Positions 17,848-26,429 of a stretch of DNA of 64,000 bases are shown in pieces. Origin of the DNA: Actinomyces sp. S6-Spd3 (lineage in GTDB: Bacteria > Actinomycetota > Actinomycetes > Actinomycetales > Actinomycetaceae). Every line of letters starts with the position of its first letter. The first letter of the stretch is position 1. Both the position numbers and the translations under genes were made by a program. A model generated the notes under the pieces. That model searched no databases, was not told the DNA's origin, and saw only the letters and a program-made list of their open reading frames with translations. The stretch covers positions 153,486-217,485 of the forward strand of contig NZ_JRMV01000275.1 in assembly GCF_000758755.1 (NCBI RefSeq), in the 5' to 3' direction.

Positions 17848-19002
17848 TTATTCGGCAGAGCCCTCTTGGCTCTCTGGCGCAGGCCCTTCGGCGCGTTCGG
17901 GACTGTCCTCCGCAGCGGAAGCACTGCCGCGGTGGCGAGGCACGTGTGCACCCACGGCCGAGTCGGAGCCTTCTTTGCGCTCGGCAACGCGTTTGAGGGC
18001 CTCGGCAAGAAGATCGTCAACAGAGGGCTTTTCTTCAATAACTTTCTCGTCGGATTCAGAGGGCTCAGTGTTTCCCGTCGCCCCTTCGGTCACTGAGGCA
18101 AGATAGGCCTCGATGGCATCGGAGATCCCCGTTATCTCAGTTTCTTTTTCAGCCCCTAAACCAACGGTAAATGCTGAGGGCACCGCATTAAGAGGAATCC
18201 CTAAGCCGTCGCCGGAGAAGGAATCGTAGTGTTCCTCAAGGGCACGGACTGTGTGCTGAACCTCGGGATTAGCATCCACAAGGGCAGCAAAAGCGTCAAA
18301 GTCCTCCGCTGCTCCCTGTTCAAGATCCCCCACGGGAAGCGAGAGACCTGAAAACTCGGAGAGCTTACGAAGCAGAGCAGAAGAAGCCGCGGGATAGGCC
18401 GATTCCGACATGTAATAGGGAACGATCGCAAGAAGAGTCATTCCATCGATCCCGGCTTTCTTCAGGTGCCACTGAAGGAAAGACACCATCGACCCGGGGT
18501 ATTGGATTCGCGCCGACATATGCGGCTGCGCGGGAACAAGCGAAGGATCGGTCGTATGGACGTGGACGGGAGTCGGCCTCGTGTGAGGAACACCGGAAGG
18601 GATCCCGGTCATCCCGAAAACCACCTCAACCCCGGCCTCGGTAATGATTTCTCGAACGCGGGATGCAAAAGTCTCCCAGCGGTAATCGGGTTCAGGACCA
18701 TGGAGGAGCAGGAAAGACTCTCCGCGGTCATCACGCAAAAGGTCAAGAGAGATCTTCGGAGTTTCTACCTCTTCCGTCACCCAGCTCTTCACTGTGATGA
18801 CCGGGCGATGCGAACGGTAGTTAATGAAGTCTTCAGCATCAAAGTCTGCAACATGCGTTGCGGGAAGGGAGCGAAGCATCTGTTCAACAGCCATTCGGCC
18901 GGAAGCGCCCGCATCCATCGCGCCGTCGAAATACGTCACCAGAATTCGCGCGCGAGTGTGGGGAGCCTGGTGATTATCCCCATGAGTCTGGGTTTCGGTC
19001 AT
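17848..19002 (-). CDS. PAC2 (proteasome assembly chaperone) family protein
   Basis: 384 residues from the ATG at 19002, which follows a GGAGGGG site; an in-frame codon at 19023 is less likely. The protein shows the PAC2 core (ILVTYFDGAMDAGASGRMAV near the front, FLLLHGPEPDYRWETF in the middle, GMTGIPSGVPHTRPTPVHVH further on), then an acidic, Pro- and Glu-rich tail. Actinobacterial PAC2 proteins are widespread but mostly uncharacterised. It converges with the spermidine-synthase-like gene; no clear terminator is seen in the 54-base gap. Confidence 0.85.
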   Translation of the reverse strand: MTETQTHGDNHQAPHTRARILVTYFDGAMDAGASGRMAVEQMLRSLPATHVADFDAEDFINYRSHRPVITVKSWVTEEVETPKISLDLLRDDRGESFLLLHGPEPDYRWETFASRVREIITEAGVEVVFGMTGIPSGVPHTRPTPVHVHTTDPSLVPAQPHMSARIQYPGSMVSFLQWHLKKAGIDGMTLLAIVPYYMSESAYPAASSALLRKLSEFSGLSLPVGDLEQGAAEDFDAFAALVDANPEVQHTVRALEEHYDSFSGDGLGIPLNAVPSAFTVGLGAEKETEITGISDAIEAYLASVTEGATGNTEPSESDEKVIEEKPSVDDLLAEALKRVAERKEGSDSAVGAHVPRHRGSASAAEDSPERAEGPAPESQEGSAE

Positions 19003-19178
19003 GTTCCCCTCCTTCGGTGTCAAACTCGCCCCCAGTGGGCACTACTCATAGTAAAACTACATTGTTTACATCCTTCCAGCGCGGTTAATCCCACAATTGC
19101 GCCAAGGGCATATCACAGGAATTTGGGGTCCAGATACGGCAAAATAGAACGCCAGACTTTTTCTACCGAGAGGTCCCG

Positions 19179-21437
19179 ATGTCTGACTCAGCTCGCACCG
19201 CAGATCACTTGAGCGAAGAACAAAGCTTCGTTGATCGCGCTTATTCGCGCCTTGATGAACTGCGAGCGCAATACCGCGAGCAGCGCCAAAAAATCGATGC
19301 GAATCACGGTGTGGGAAATGCGCAGGGATGGACCGAGCGCGATGCCTTGGCCTCGCACTTTGCAGAGCTGTCGACACGCCTCGATAACGTCGAAGAACGT
19401 CTGGTTTTTGGGCGCCTCGACATGAGTGACCAATCTCGGCACTATATCGGCCGTGTTTCTTTGCTTGATGAGCACTCTATTCCCCTCCTTGTCGACTGGA
19501 GGGCACCGATCTCTGCGCCTTTCTACCAAGCAACAGCCCAAGACCCCCAAGGCGTTGTTCGCAGGCGACACATCGCGACCCGCGCACGCACCGTCACCTC
19601 CGTGGAAGACGAGCTCTTGGACGCCGAGCAGGCCCACACGCATGGCTTAACTCTGCAGGGCGAAGGAGCATTGATGTCTGCTCTTTCCTCGGCACGAAGC
19701 GGAAGAATGGGCGATATCGTCGCAACGATTCAAGGCGAGCAGGACCGAGTCATTCGAGCAAGTGACCGTGGGATCCTTGTCGTCCAGGGCGGACCGGGAA
19801 CCGGAAAAACTGCCGTTGCTCTTCACCGCGCAGCCTACTTGCTCTACACCCAGCGCGAACGCCTTGAGCGTTCGGGAGTACTGATCATTGGCCCGTCACG
19901 GACCTTCTTGCGTTATATCGAGCAGGTTCTCCCCTCCCTTGGAGAGTCCGGAGTCGTCCAGATGACCATCGGCGACCTCGTCCCGGGAGTGTCGAGCCGT
20001 GGCGAGGAATCGCCCGAATGCGCCGAAATCAAGGGGCGTGCCGCCTTTGCCCGTATCCTTCGCGAGGCCGTGCGCCTCATCCCCCGCAATCCCGACAGCG
20101 ATCAGGTCCTTCAGGTCTGGAACCGACGCGTTACCTTGAGCGCTGAAGAGGTGCGCTCTGCAATTTCGCGCGCACGCCGCAGCGGACGCCCCCACAATGT
20201 TGTTCGTGAGTCTTTCGCATTGGGACTCATGGAACTCTTGGCGAATAGGCTCATTATCGAAGCGGGGGACGCTCACAGCGCAGCCGATATTGATCCTGAC
20301 GATCTCAATTCATGGATGGCCGAGATTCGCGATTCAATCGATGCCAGGCGCGCCATCAACCTTGCCTGGATGCCAACCCAAGCTCCAGCATTCCTGCGCA
20401 AACTCTGGTCTCGTCCCACTCTCTTAGCCGCTGCCAATCGCCACGCTGGCTCTCCCCTGTCTGTTGAAGAACTCACGGCTTTGAAGCGCAGTGCCGACGC
20501 CCCCTTTACCACTGCTGATATTCCTCTCATTGACGAGCTCGAAGAACTTCTGGGCACTCTTGATGTGGCCTCAGCTCAGAGCGCGCGGGCCGAGAAACAA
20601 CGTGAAAAGGAAGAACGCGAACGCGCAAACGATGCTTTGCAGGCAACGGGTCTAGGTGGCGGCATCGTGACTGCCGAGATGCTTATGCGTCAGACCCAAG
20701 AGGTTCGCGCAGTTGTTCCTTTGGCTGAGCGGGCGCGCGCCGACCGCGCGTGGACCTATGGGCACATCGTCATCGACGAGGCCCAGGACCTCTCCCCCAT
20801 GGCGTGGCGGTGTCTTCTTCGACGCTGTCCAACTCGTTCGATGACAGTTGTTGGCGACCTTGATCAAAAACGTGGGCACCGTCGTCCGATTTCATGGAAG
20901 CAAGCACTTGGACCTGCCGCTCGCGCGTTCAGCGAGGAGTTTGTTCTTTCAATCTCCTATCGAACTCCTCGAACGCTCACTCGTATCGCGCAGTCTGTTA
21001 TGGCATTGCATGGCTCCCCCGTGCTCTATCCCATGGAGGCTGTCCGCGATGTTCCTCATTGTTACCGTGCCTCCCGCGCTCGCGACGAGGCCGATTTACG
21101 GATTCGCGTACAAGGTGCGGTAAGCGCAATGGAAGAACGCTTGAATCTTGAGCAAGGCGAGGGCAATGGCCGCGTGTGCGTCATCGTACCCGATTCCCAA
21201 GCTCGCCAGTGGCATGCGGATGAATCGGGAGCCGCGGCACTTGATCAACGAGTGAGCTACCTGACTGCAGCTGGTGCCAAAGGTTTGGAGTTCGACTCCG
21301 TCGTGGTCGTTGAGCCTCAGGAAATTTTGGAACAGGGAAGCGGAGATCTCTTCGTTGCTCTCACGCGCGCGACCCACGATTTACACGCGCTCACATGCCA
21401 CGAGTTTCCCCGCGGCATGGAAGACTGGGACGAGTAA
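19179..21437 (+). CDS. helD: HelD-like superfamily 1 ATPase (RNA polymerase recycling factor family)
   Basis: 752 residues. N-terminal coiled-coil-like region (about 10-80, LDELRAQYREQRQKID), then GRVSLLDEHSIPLLVDWRAP, typical of HelD proteins. The Walker A loop GGPGTGKT is at 204-211, the Walker B HIVIDEAQDLSPM in the second half, and a superfamily 1 motif VGDLDQKRGH follows. Actinobacterial HelD proteins bind RNA polymerase and remove it from DNA. The missing UvrD-like accessory domains and the long N-terminal arm favour HelD over UvrD/Rep. It converges with nrdR with only 10 bases between stops. Confidence 0.88.
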   Translation: MSDSARTADHLSEEQSFVDRAYSRLDELRAQYREQRQKIDANHGVGNAQGWTERDALASHFAELSTRLDNVEERLVFGRLDMSDQSRHYIGRVSLLDEHSIPLLVDWRAPISAPFYQATAQDPQGVVRRRHIATRARTVTSVEDELLDAEQAHTHGLTLQGEGALMSALSSARSGRMGDIVATIQGEQDRVIRASDRGILVVQGGPGTGKTAVALHRAAYLLYTQRERLERSGVLIIGPSRTFLRYIEQVLPSLGESGVVQMTIGDLVPGVSSRGEESPECAEIKGRAAFARILREAVRLIPRNPDSDQVLQVWNRRVTLSAEEVRSAISRARRSGRPHNVVRESFALGLMELLANRLIIEAGDAHSAADIDPDDLNSWMAEIRDSIDARRAINLAWMPTQAPAFLRKLWSRPTLLAAANRHAGSPLSVEELTALKRSADAPFTTADIPLIDELEELLGTLDVASAQSARAEKQREKEERERANDALQATGLGGGIVTAEMLMRQTQEVRAVVPLAERARADRAWTYGHIVIDEAQDLSPMAWRCLLRRCPTRSMTVVGDLDQKRGHRRPISWKQALGPAARAFSEEFVLSISYRTPRTLTRIAQSVMALHGSPVLYPMEAVRDVPHCYRASRARDEADLRIRVQGAVSAMEERLNLEQGEGNGRVCVIVPDSQARQWHADESGAAALDQRVSYLTAAGAKGLEFDSVVVVEPQEILEQGSGDLFVALTRATHDLHALTCHEFPRGMEDWDE

Positions 21438-21447
21438 CCCCGTGATT

Positions 21448-21927
21448 TTAGCCGCGTGCTTTGCTGGCCTGAGCCTTTTCTTGCGAGCGTTGGCGCAGGG
21501 TGTCAATAGCCCGCGCAAAGTCATCAAGCGAGTTGAAGGCGTGGTAGACCGAAGCGAAACGCAAGTAAGCAATTTCGTCGAGATCCTGCAAGAAGGGCAA
21601 AATCGCCTTCCCCACTTCATCACTAGACACTGAGGAAACCCCGGAGGTGCGAAGATGCTCTTCAACCTGCTGTGCAAGAAGAGCCAATTCGTCATCACTG
21701 ACGGGACGCCCCTGGCACGCTTTCCGCACGCCAGCAACGACTTTATTACGCGAGAAAGGCTCAATCACACCCGAGCGTTTAACGACTTGGAAGGATGAAG
21801 TCTCAAGCGTGGTGAATCGTTTTTTGCACGACGTGCATTCCCTTCGCCTCCGGATCGAGGCGCCATCATCCGCAATACGCGTATCGACCACACGCGAATC
21901 GGGGTTGTGACAGAAGGGGCAATGCAC
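21448..21927 (-). CDS. nrdR: Transcriptional repressor NrdR
   Basis: Zinc-ribbon and ATP-cone regulator that represses ribonucleotide reductase genes. 159 residues, a normal length. The zinc ligands are Cys3, Cys6, Cys31 and Cys34 (MHCPFC and ECTSCKKRF), and the ATP-cone follows from about residue 46 ([24 protein letters not shown]). The target nrd genes are not in this window. In many actinobacteria nrdR lies next to lexA and the LysM gene, as here. Confidence 0.97.
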   Translation of the reverse strand: MHCPFCHNPDSRVVDTRIADDGASIRRRRECTSCKKRFTTLETSSFQVVKRSGVIEPFSRNKVVAGVRKACQGRPVSDDELALLAQQVEEHLRTSGVSSVSSDEVGKAILPFLQDLDEIAYLRFASVYHAFNSLDDFARAIDTLRQRSQEKAQASKARG

Positions 21928-21999
21928 CCTCTAACGCTACGGTTGATCGTGATGATTCGCAACTATGACACGTGGAGCAAAGCGATAGTTCACGAAGCA

Positions 22000-22455
22000 T
22001 TAGCGAGTCGGAATGCGCACTTCCTGCCCAACCTGAAGAGCTCCCTGAATATCATTGAGCTGTTCGATGTCTGTCACGACGTCCTGCAAGGGACGAGAAG
22101 TATCAACACCTTGAGCCAAGCTCCACACGCTGTCCCCTCTGGAAACGGAGACAACCCGCGTTGGCCCATCATATGGGGAAGTCTGCAGAGCAAGACCTGC
22201 GCCGATCGCAATCCCCACCGCGGCGACAAATGCAAGACCTGAGGTGAGCACGCGACGCAGATTGATCTGGGTACGCTGCACCAAGACGGGATGACGCCGC
22301 ATCGAGGGATCGTCCGCGCGAAGAACCTGTCGACGGCGACGAACAGAAGGTGCGTTTTGAATGTCATAGACACGTGCAAGAGGTTCATCACGAACGATTT
22401 CAAGGTGCGGACGACGGCTTGCCTCTTGAGTGGCAGAAACAGTCAGTGTGCTCAC
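22000..22455 (-). CDS. LysM-domain membrane protein, probable SOS-induced division inhibitor (YneA/ChiZ/DivS type)
   Basis: 151 residues from the GTG at 22455, which follows AAAGGGGA. The layout is a basic cytoplasmic tail (1-68), one transmembrane helix near 70-90 and a C-terminal LysM domain (about 101-150, with SRGDSVWSLAQG and a final GQEVRIPT). Divergent placement next to lexA, the single helix and the LysM domain match YneA of Bacillus, Rv2719c/ChiZ of Mycobacterium and DivS of Corynebacterium, which block division during DNA damage. An SOS box covers its promoter. The in-frame extension upstream runs through the SOS boxes and is not used. Confidence 0.85.
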   Translation of the reverse strand: MSTLTVSATQEASRRPHLEIVRDEPLARVYDIQNAPSVRRRRQVLRADDPSMRRHPVLVQRTQINLRRVLTSGLAFVAAVGIAIGAGLALQTSPYDGPTRVVSVSRGDSVWSLAQGVDTSRPLQDVVTDIEQLNDIQGALQVGQEVRIPTR

Positions 22456-22486
22456 AATGTTCCCCTTTCGGTCGTACACATGTTCG

Positions 22487-22502
22487 TCGAACACTTGTAC
22501 GA
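22487..22502. promoter_or_regulatory. LexA (SOS) box A over the LysM gene promoter
   Basis: TCGAACACTTGTACGA, matching the actinobacterial and Bacillus-type SOS consensus (GAAC-N4-GTTC core) with one deviation in the core. It overlaps the -10 proposed for the minus-strand LysM gene, so LexA binding would block that promoter directly. Confidence 0.75.
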
Positions 22503-22527
22503 TAGCAATTCTTTCGAGAAATGTCGA
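22499..22527 (-). promoter_or_regulatory. Proposed promoter of the LysM gene
   Basis: On the minus strand TCGACA (22527-22522) and TATCGT (22504-22499) are separated by exactly 17 bases, a good sigma-70-type pair. The -10 lies inside SOS box A. Transcription would start about 35-40 bases before the GTG at 22455. Confidence 0.6.
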
Positions 22528-22534
22528 GCCATTT

Positions 22535-22550
22535 TCGAACATATGTTTGA
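22535..22550. promoter_or_regulatory. LexA (SOS) box B over the lexA promoter
   Basis: TCGAACATATGTTTGA, one base off the perfect TCGAAC-N4-GTTCGA consensus. It overlaps the -35 proposed for lexA (22546-22551) and lies just upstream of the -35 of the LysM gene, so it can serve for lexA autoregulation and may also help repress the LysM gene. Confidence 0.85.
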
Positions 22551-22574
22551 TTTAGCTGATTTCTCCCGTATTCT
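22546..22574 (+). promoter_or_regulatory. Proposed promoter of lexA
   Basis: TTTGAT (22546-22551) and TATTCT (22569-22574) with a 17-base spacer. SOS box B overlaps the -35 element. The transcript would start near 22581, giving a leader of about 60 bases before the GTG at 22641. Confidence 0.65.
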
Positions 22575-22640
22575 TAACGGTGAGAGTGGACCACGGGACA
22601 CTTTCACTTCCATCCACTTTTGAGCCTCGAAGGAATTATC

Positions 22641-23330
22641 GTGAGCAGCGACACAGAATTGACCGAGCGGCAAATCGAGATTCTGCGCCTGATTAACACC
22701 GAAGTACGCACTCGCGGTTTCCCTCCATCGGTGCGAGAAATCGCGCAGGTCGTTGGATTGTCTTCCCCATCAACCGTCAAGCATCACCTCGACACTCTCG
22801 AGCGTTTGGGCTTCCTCCAGAAGGTGCCCGGACTTCCTCGTGCACTTGAAGTCTCAGAACTTGGCAAATCCGTTTTAGGGGAAGACAAAGAACCGAAGAA
22901 TCCAGACTCCACAAAAGTCGTCACAGTTGAAATTCCCACTGCTCACGTTGACGAAGAAGCTTCAGCAATTCCTCTTGTCGGAAGAATTGCAGCAGGCGCT
23001 CCCATTACAGCGGAACAAGCAATCGAGGACATCTTTGAACTCCCCACCCGCCTCACAGGCCACGGGGAACTCTTCATGCTTGAAGTACACGGAGACTCTA
23101 TGGTCGATGCCGGTATCCTCGACGGAGATTTCGTCGTCATCCGCAGCCAGTCAACAGCTCTCAACGGGCAATTCGTTGCGGCAATGATCGACGGGGAAGC
23201 AACCGTGAAGGAGTTTTCACGCACTCAGGGTCACGTCTGGCTGCTCCCCCACAACGAAAACTACGCCCCCATCCCGGGCGATGAATCGACAATTATGGGA
23301 AGAGTAGTCACCGTTATTCGTTCGCTCTAA
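22641..23330 (+). CDS. lexA: SOS repressor LexA
   Basis: Winged-helix repressor with a self-cleaving peptidase domain. 229 residues from the GTG at 22641 (GAAGGA site). The N-terminal winged helix (LTERQIEILRLINTEVRTRG, then VGLSSPSTVKHHL) is followed by the cleavage site Ala118-Gly119 (VGRIAAGAP), catalytic Ser153 (GDSMVDAG) and Lys190 (EATVKEF). Cleavage is triggered by RecA filaments; recA is in the same window with its own SOS box. It ends at a perfect hairpin shared with the convergent ldh gene. The open frame begins seven codons upstream with a TTG that lacks a good ribosome site. Confidence 0.98.
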   Translation: MSSDTELTERQIEILRLINTEVRTRGFPPSVREIAQVVGLSSPSTVKHHLDTLERLGFLQKVPGLPRALEVSELGKSVLGEDKEPKNPDSTKVVTVEIPTAHVDEEASAIPLVGRIAAGAPITAEQAIEDIFELPTRLTGHGELFMLEVHGDSMVDAGILDGDFVVIRSQSTALNGQFVAAMIDGEATVKEFSRTQGHVWLLPHNENYAPIPGDESTIMGRVVTVIRSL

Positions 23331-23340
23331 AACATAATAG

Positions 23341-23373
23341 TTGTGGCCAAGGCATCCTATGCCTTGGCCACAA
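23341..23373. terminator. Bidirectional hairpin between lexA and ldh
   Basis: TTGTGGCCAAGGCA, a TCCTA loop, and TGCCTTGGCCACAA: a perfect 14-base stem placed between the convergent lexA and ldh stops. Only a weak T-rich stretch follows on either side, so it is terminator-like rather than textbook. Confidence 0.75.
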
Positions 23374-23397
23374 ACCTTTCAGTGAACAGCGGAGCGC

Positions 23398-24384
23398 TCA
23401 GAAGCCCAGATCGCGAGCAACCTGACGCAGACGCGTTGCAGATTCGGTCAAACCGTCACGCTCAGCCAGCGTCAAAGGCGGATTCAACACGCGCCCAGCG
23501 CCTTCTCGCCCAACCAGTGTCGGCGCAGCCATGCAGACATCCGAGATTCCTTCCCAATCTTCCAAGAGGGTCGAAATCGTCAGGACCCGGTTTTCATCAC
23601 GAAGCACCGCGCGAGCAATGTTCGAAGCAGCCAAGCCAATTGCGTAGTTCGTTGCACCCTTGCCTTCAATAATCTTGTAAGCGGAGTTCACAACGTCCAG
23701 TGCGATTTGCTGACGCAGCTCAGCGTCAAAAAGCTTGCCAGACAGGGTCGGTCCCCAGTGACGCAAGGGCACGTTGCCAATCTCAGCAGAGGACCACAGT
23801 GCCACCTCGGAATCGCCGTGTTCACCAGCGACATAGGCGTGAATATTCTGCGTTGCGACTCCGGTTTCCAAAGAGACTAAGTAGCGCAGGCGTGAAGTGT
23901 CCAAAACGGTACCCGAACCAAAAACCTGGTTACGAGGAAGGCCCGTAATCTTGAGCGCGGCGTAGGTGACAACGTCAACCGGGTTCGTGATGAACATATA
24001 GCGCGCTTCGGGAGCGACGTTGAGAAGGTTGGGCAAAATCTTGCGCATCAAGTCAACGGTGGATCCGGCCAATTCCAGACGAGACTGCCCGGGCTTCTGC
24101 TTCGCTCCGGCAGTGACGATCACCAGGTCAGCGCCGCGAACGATCTCCACGTCGTCGGATCCCTCTACGGAACCGGAGGGCGTGAATTGGATACCGTGCG
24201 CCATATCCAAGGCTTCAGCTTCCACCTTGGGCTTATTGATGTCATGAAGGACGATGTCACGAGCATCCCCGCGCATCAAACAGGCATAAGCGACAGCAGT
24301 ACCGACCGCACCGGCACCAACAATTGCGATCTTCGAAGGACGGCCTGAAGATCCGGGATACAGACTTTGAGCATGGGTGGGCAT
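23398..24384 (-). CDS. ldh: L-lactate dehydrogenase
   Basis: Cytoplasmic NAD-dependent enzyme that reduces pyruvate to L-lactate, regenerating NAD in fermentation. 328 residues from the ATG at 24384 behind an AGGAGG site; an extra 15 codons upstream are not needed. Signatures seen: the NAD loop IVGAGAVGTAVAY near 21-33, the substrate Arg region KQKPGQSRLEL (the Gln before the Pro favours lactate over malate as substrate), TNPVDVVTYAAL, and the catalytic His in AGEHGDSE. It suggests a fermentative lifestyle. Confidence 0.95.
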   Translation of the reverse strand: MPTHAQSLYPGSSGRPSKIAIVGAGAVGTAVAYACLMRGDARDIVLHDINKPKVEAEALDMAHGIQFTPSGSVEGSDDVEIVRGADLVIVTAGAKQKPGQSRLELAGSTVDLMRKILPNLLNVAPEARYMFITNPVDVVTYAALKITGLPRNQVFGSGTVLDTSRLRYLVSLETGVATQNIHAYVAGEHGDSEVALWSSAEIGNVPLRHWGPTLSGKLFDAELRQQIALDVVNSAYKIIEGKGATNYAIGLAASNIARAVLRDENRVLTISTLLEDWEGISDVCMAAPTLVGREGAGRVLNPPLTLAERDGLTESATRLRQVARDLGF

Positions 24385-24479
24385 GAATGACCTCCTAAAC
24401 GACTGAGCACGTCTATTGTTGCAGATCACTCAAGCGGATGACAGGGCTAAACTCCCACTTAGCGGTGAGTTGTACCGCT

Positions 24480-26429
24480 TTATTTTTCTGGCAAATCCGC
24501 CTGTAAACGCTCAAGGGCAGAGCAGGCAACATCAATGTCGTGTGTTGGCCAGAGCTTAGGCATGGAAGCACGGATATAAGCACCATAATTCCGTGTCGCA
24601 AGGCGTGAATCCAAAACTGCAACGACTCCACGATCTTCGTGTGATCGAAGTAAACGTCCGGCTCCCTGCGCCATCATGAGGGCCGCGTGATTGACACTCA
24701 CCTGCCAAAAGCCACTCTGCCGCTGTCGATCAGCATCTCGCGTCAGGGCCTTGACCATGGGGTTGTGAGGATGCGGAAATGGAATTTTGTCGATGACAAC
24801 GAGGCGACACGCATCTCCAACCACATCAACGCCTTGCCACAAAGACATCGTTCCTACAAGAACTGAATCACGTTCGCGACGGAAACGTTTGATCAAAGTA
24901 CTCAGTGAGTCCTCACCTTGGAGCATGACGTCTTTCATCCCATCAGCTCGAAGCTGCTCAGCTCCCGCACGGGCACCTTTCCACGAGGAAAAAAGCACAA
25001 GAGCACCACCGCCACTGGCACGCACCAGACGACTCATGTGTTCCAAAGAGTCAACGCTGGGGCCTTCTGGACGAGGAGCGGGAAGCGAAGCGGCGATATA
25101 GAGGATTCCCTGTTTGGCCGCATCGAAAGGAGAACCTACATCGATCCCCTTCCACGGCAGAGGCGCCATCATAACCCCAGTCTTGTAGGCAAGAGGCTCG
25201 AAGCTATCTCCCAAGCGCAAGGTCGCCGAAGTCAGAATCGTCGGCTTTTCCCCAAAGGCATGCTCGGCAAGGGCGGGGGCAACATGCAGAGGGGCGATCA
25301 CAAGTTCACTGAGGCCTCGATCATCATCTTGCTCAATCCAGGTCACGCTCTTTTCGGGATCTCTCCCCCACGCAACTCCCACCTGCGCAAGCTGGTCAAG
25401 GAGGGACTTCACCATGACTTTTGCTGTTGCCTCTAACTGCTGCTCGCTGGATTGCGTCTCCAAATCACGGCAAGCCGAGTCAAAGGAAGAAAGAATCCCC
25501 GATAGCGGTGCACGGTCATCAAGAAGCCCAGTTGGAAGAGTGCGAATCACCGAATCGAGCTGGGCACCCACACTTTCCAGTGCCGAGGTGTCCATCGAAG
25601 CCAACGAACGCAAGCGCCTCGAGATCCTTGAAAGCATCTTCACGGACAGCGACACTGAGGCTTGTTCACGCACCCTGTCAGCGAGTTCATGGGCCTCGTC
25701 GACCGCGAGCGCGCCGATCGGACCGAAGAGGTCCCCCTCGCCTAGGGCATTGATTCCAAGAAGAGAATGGTTCGTCACGACGACATCAGCATCTTGGGCC
25801 AGCTCGCGCGCCATTTGAGGAAAGCAGTTGTCAATCATTGGACACTGCTTTCCAAGGCATTCCAAGCTTGACACTGACACCTGCGACCATGCACGATCAT
25901 CCACCCCGGGGTCAAGCTCATCGCGGTCCCCTGTTTCGGTGTCTCCAGCCCACGATCGAAGCCGAAGTATCTGTGCGCCCATTTCAGTGGTATGGGTTCC
26001 CTCTTCGTCTTCGCTTTGCTCAGGTCCCATGTCGAAAAGGGTTCCTTCGAGAGGGTATCCCCCGCCAAGACGATAGTTACACAGGTAGTTATTCCAGCCT
26101 TTCAGGAGAGCAACACGAGGCCGCCGACCGCTCGTTGCTTCAATGGCATCGGCTGCTACCGGCGCATCTTTCGTGAGGATCTGGTGCTGGAGGTTCTTTG
26201 TCGCAGTCGAGACAAGGACACGCTCGTCTCGATTCATCGCAAAGTCCATGAGGGGAATCAAATACCCCAGGGATTTACCCGTTCCGGTCCCCGCCTGAAC
26301 AAGCAGGTTCTCTGGCGCGGCAAGTGCATCACATATTGCACTTACCATGGTTTCTTGCCCGGGCCGCGGGGAACCACCAATATCGCTGAGAGCTCGATTG
26401 AGTGCTTTGAGCGAAGACCCGCGACTCAC
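24480..26429 (-). CDS. dinG: DinG/YoaA-family iron-sulfur ATP-dependent helicase
   Basis: XPD-like superfamily 2 helicase, 649 residues. The start is a GTG overlapping the hflX stop (GTGA). It has Walker A QAGTGTGKSLGYL near 45-57, four Cys suited to a [4Fe-4S] cluster (one in NNYLCNYRL and three in CLGKQCPMIDNC), the helicase box VDEAHELADRV (DEAH) and late motifs GTMSLWQGVDVVGD and QGAGRLLRSHEDRG. It probably unwinds damaged or structured DNA. No exonuclease domain is present. Confidence 0.94.
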   Translation of the reverse strand: MSRGSSLKALNRALSDIGGSPRPGQETMVSAICDALAAPENLLVQAGTGTGKSLGYLIPLMDFAMNRDERVLVSTATKNLQHQILTKDAPVAADAIEATSGRRPRVALLKGWNNYLCNYRLGGGYPLEGTLFDMGPEQSEDEEGTHTTEMGAQILRLRSWAGDTETGDRDELDPGVDDRAWSQVSVSSLECLGKQCPMIDNCFPQMARELAQDADVVVTNHSLLGINALGEGDLFGPIGALAVDEAHELADRVREQASVSLSVKMLSRISRRLRSLASMDTSALESVGAQLDSVIRTLPTGLLDDRAPLSGILSSFDSACRDLETQSSEQQLEATAKVMVKSLLDQLAQVGVAWGRDPEKSVTWIEQDDDRGLSELVIAPLHVAPALAEHAFGEKPTILTSATLRLGDSFEPLAYKTGVMMAPLPWKGIDVGSPFDAAKQGILYIAASLPAPRPEGPSVDSLEHMSRLVRASGGGALVLFSSWKGARAGAEQLRADGMKDVMLQGEDSLSTLIKRFRRERDSVLVGTMSLWQGVDVVGDACRLVVIDKIPFPHPHNPMVKALTRDADRQRQSGFWQVSVNHAALMMAQGAGRLLRSHEDRGVVAVLDSRLATRNYGAYIRASMPKLWPTHDIDVACSALERLQADLPEK

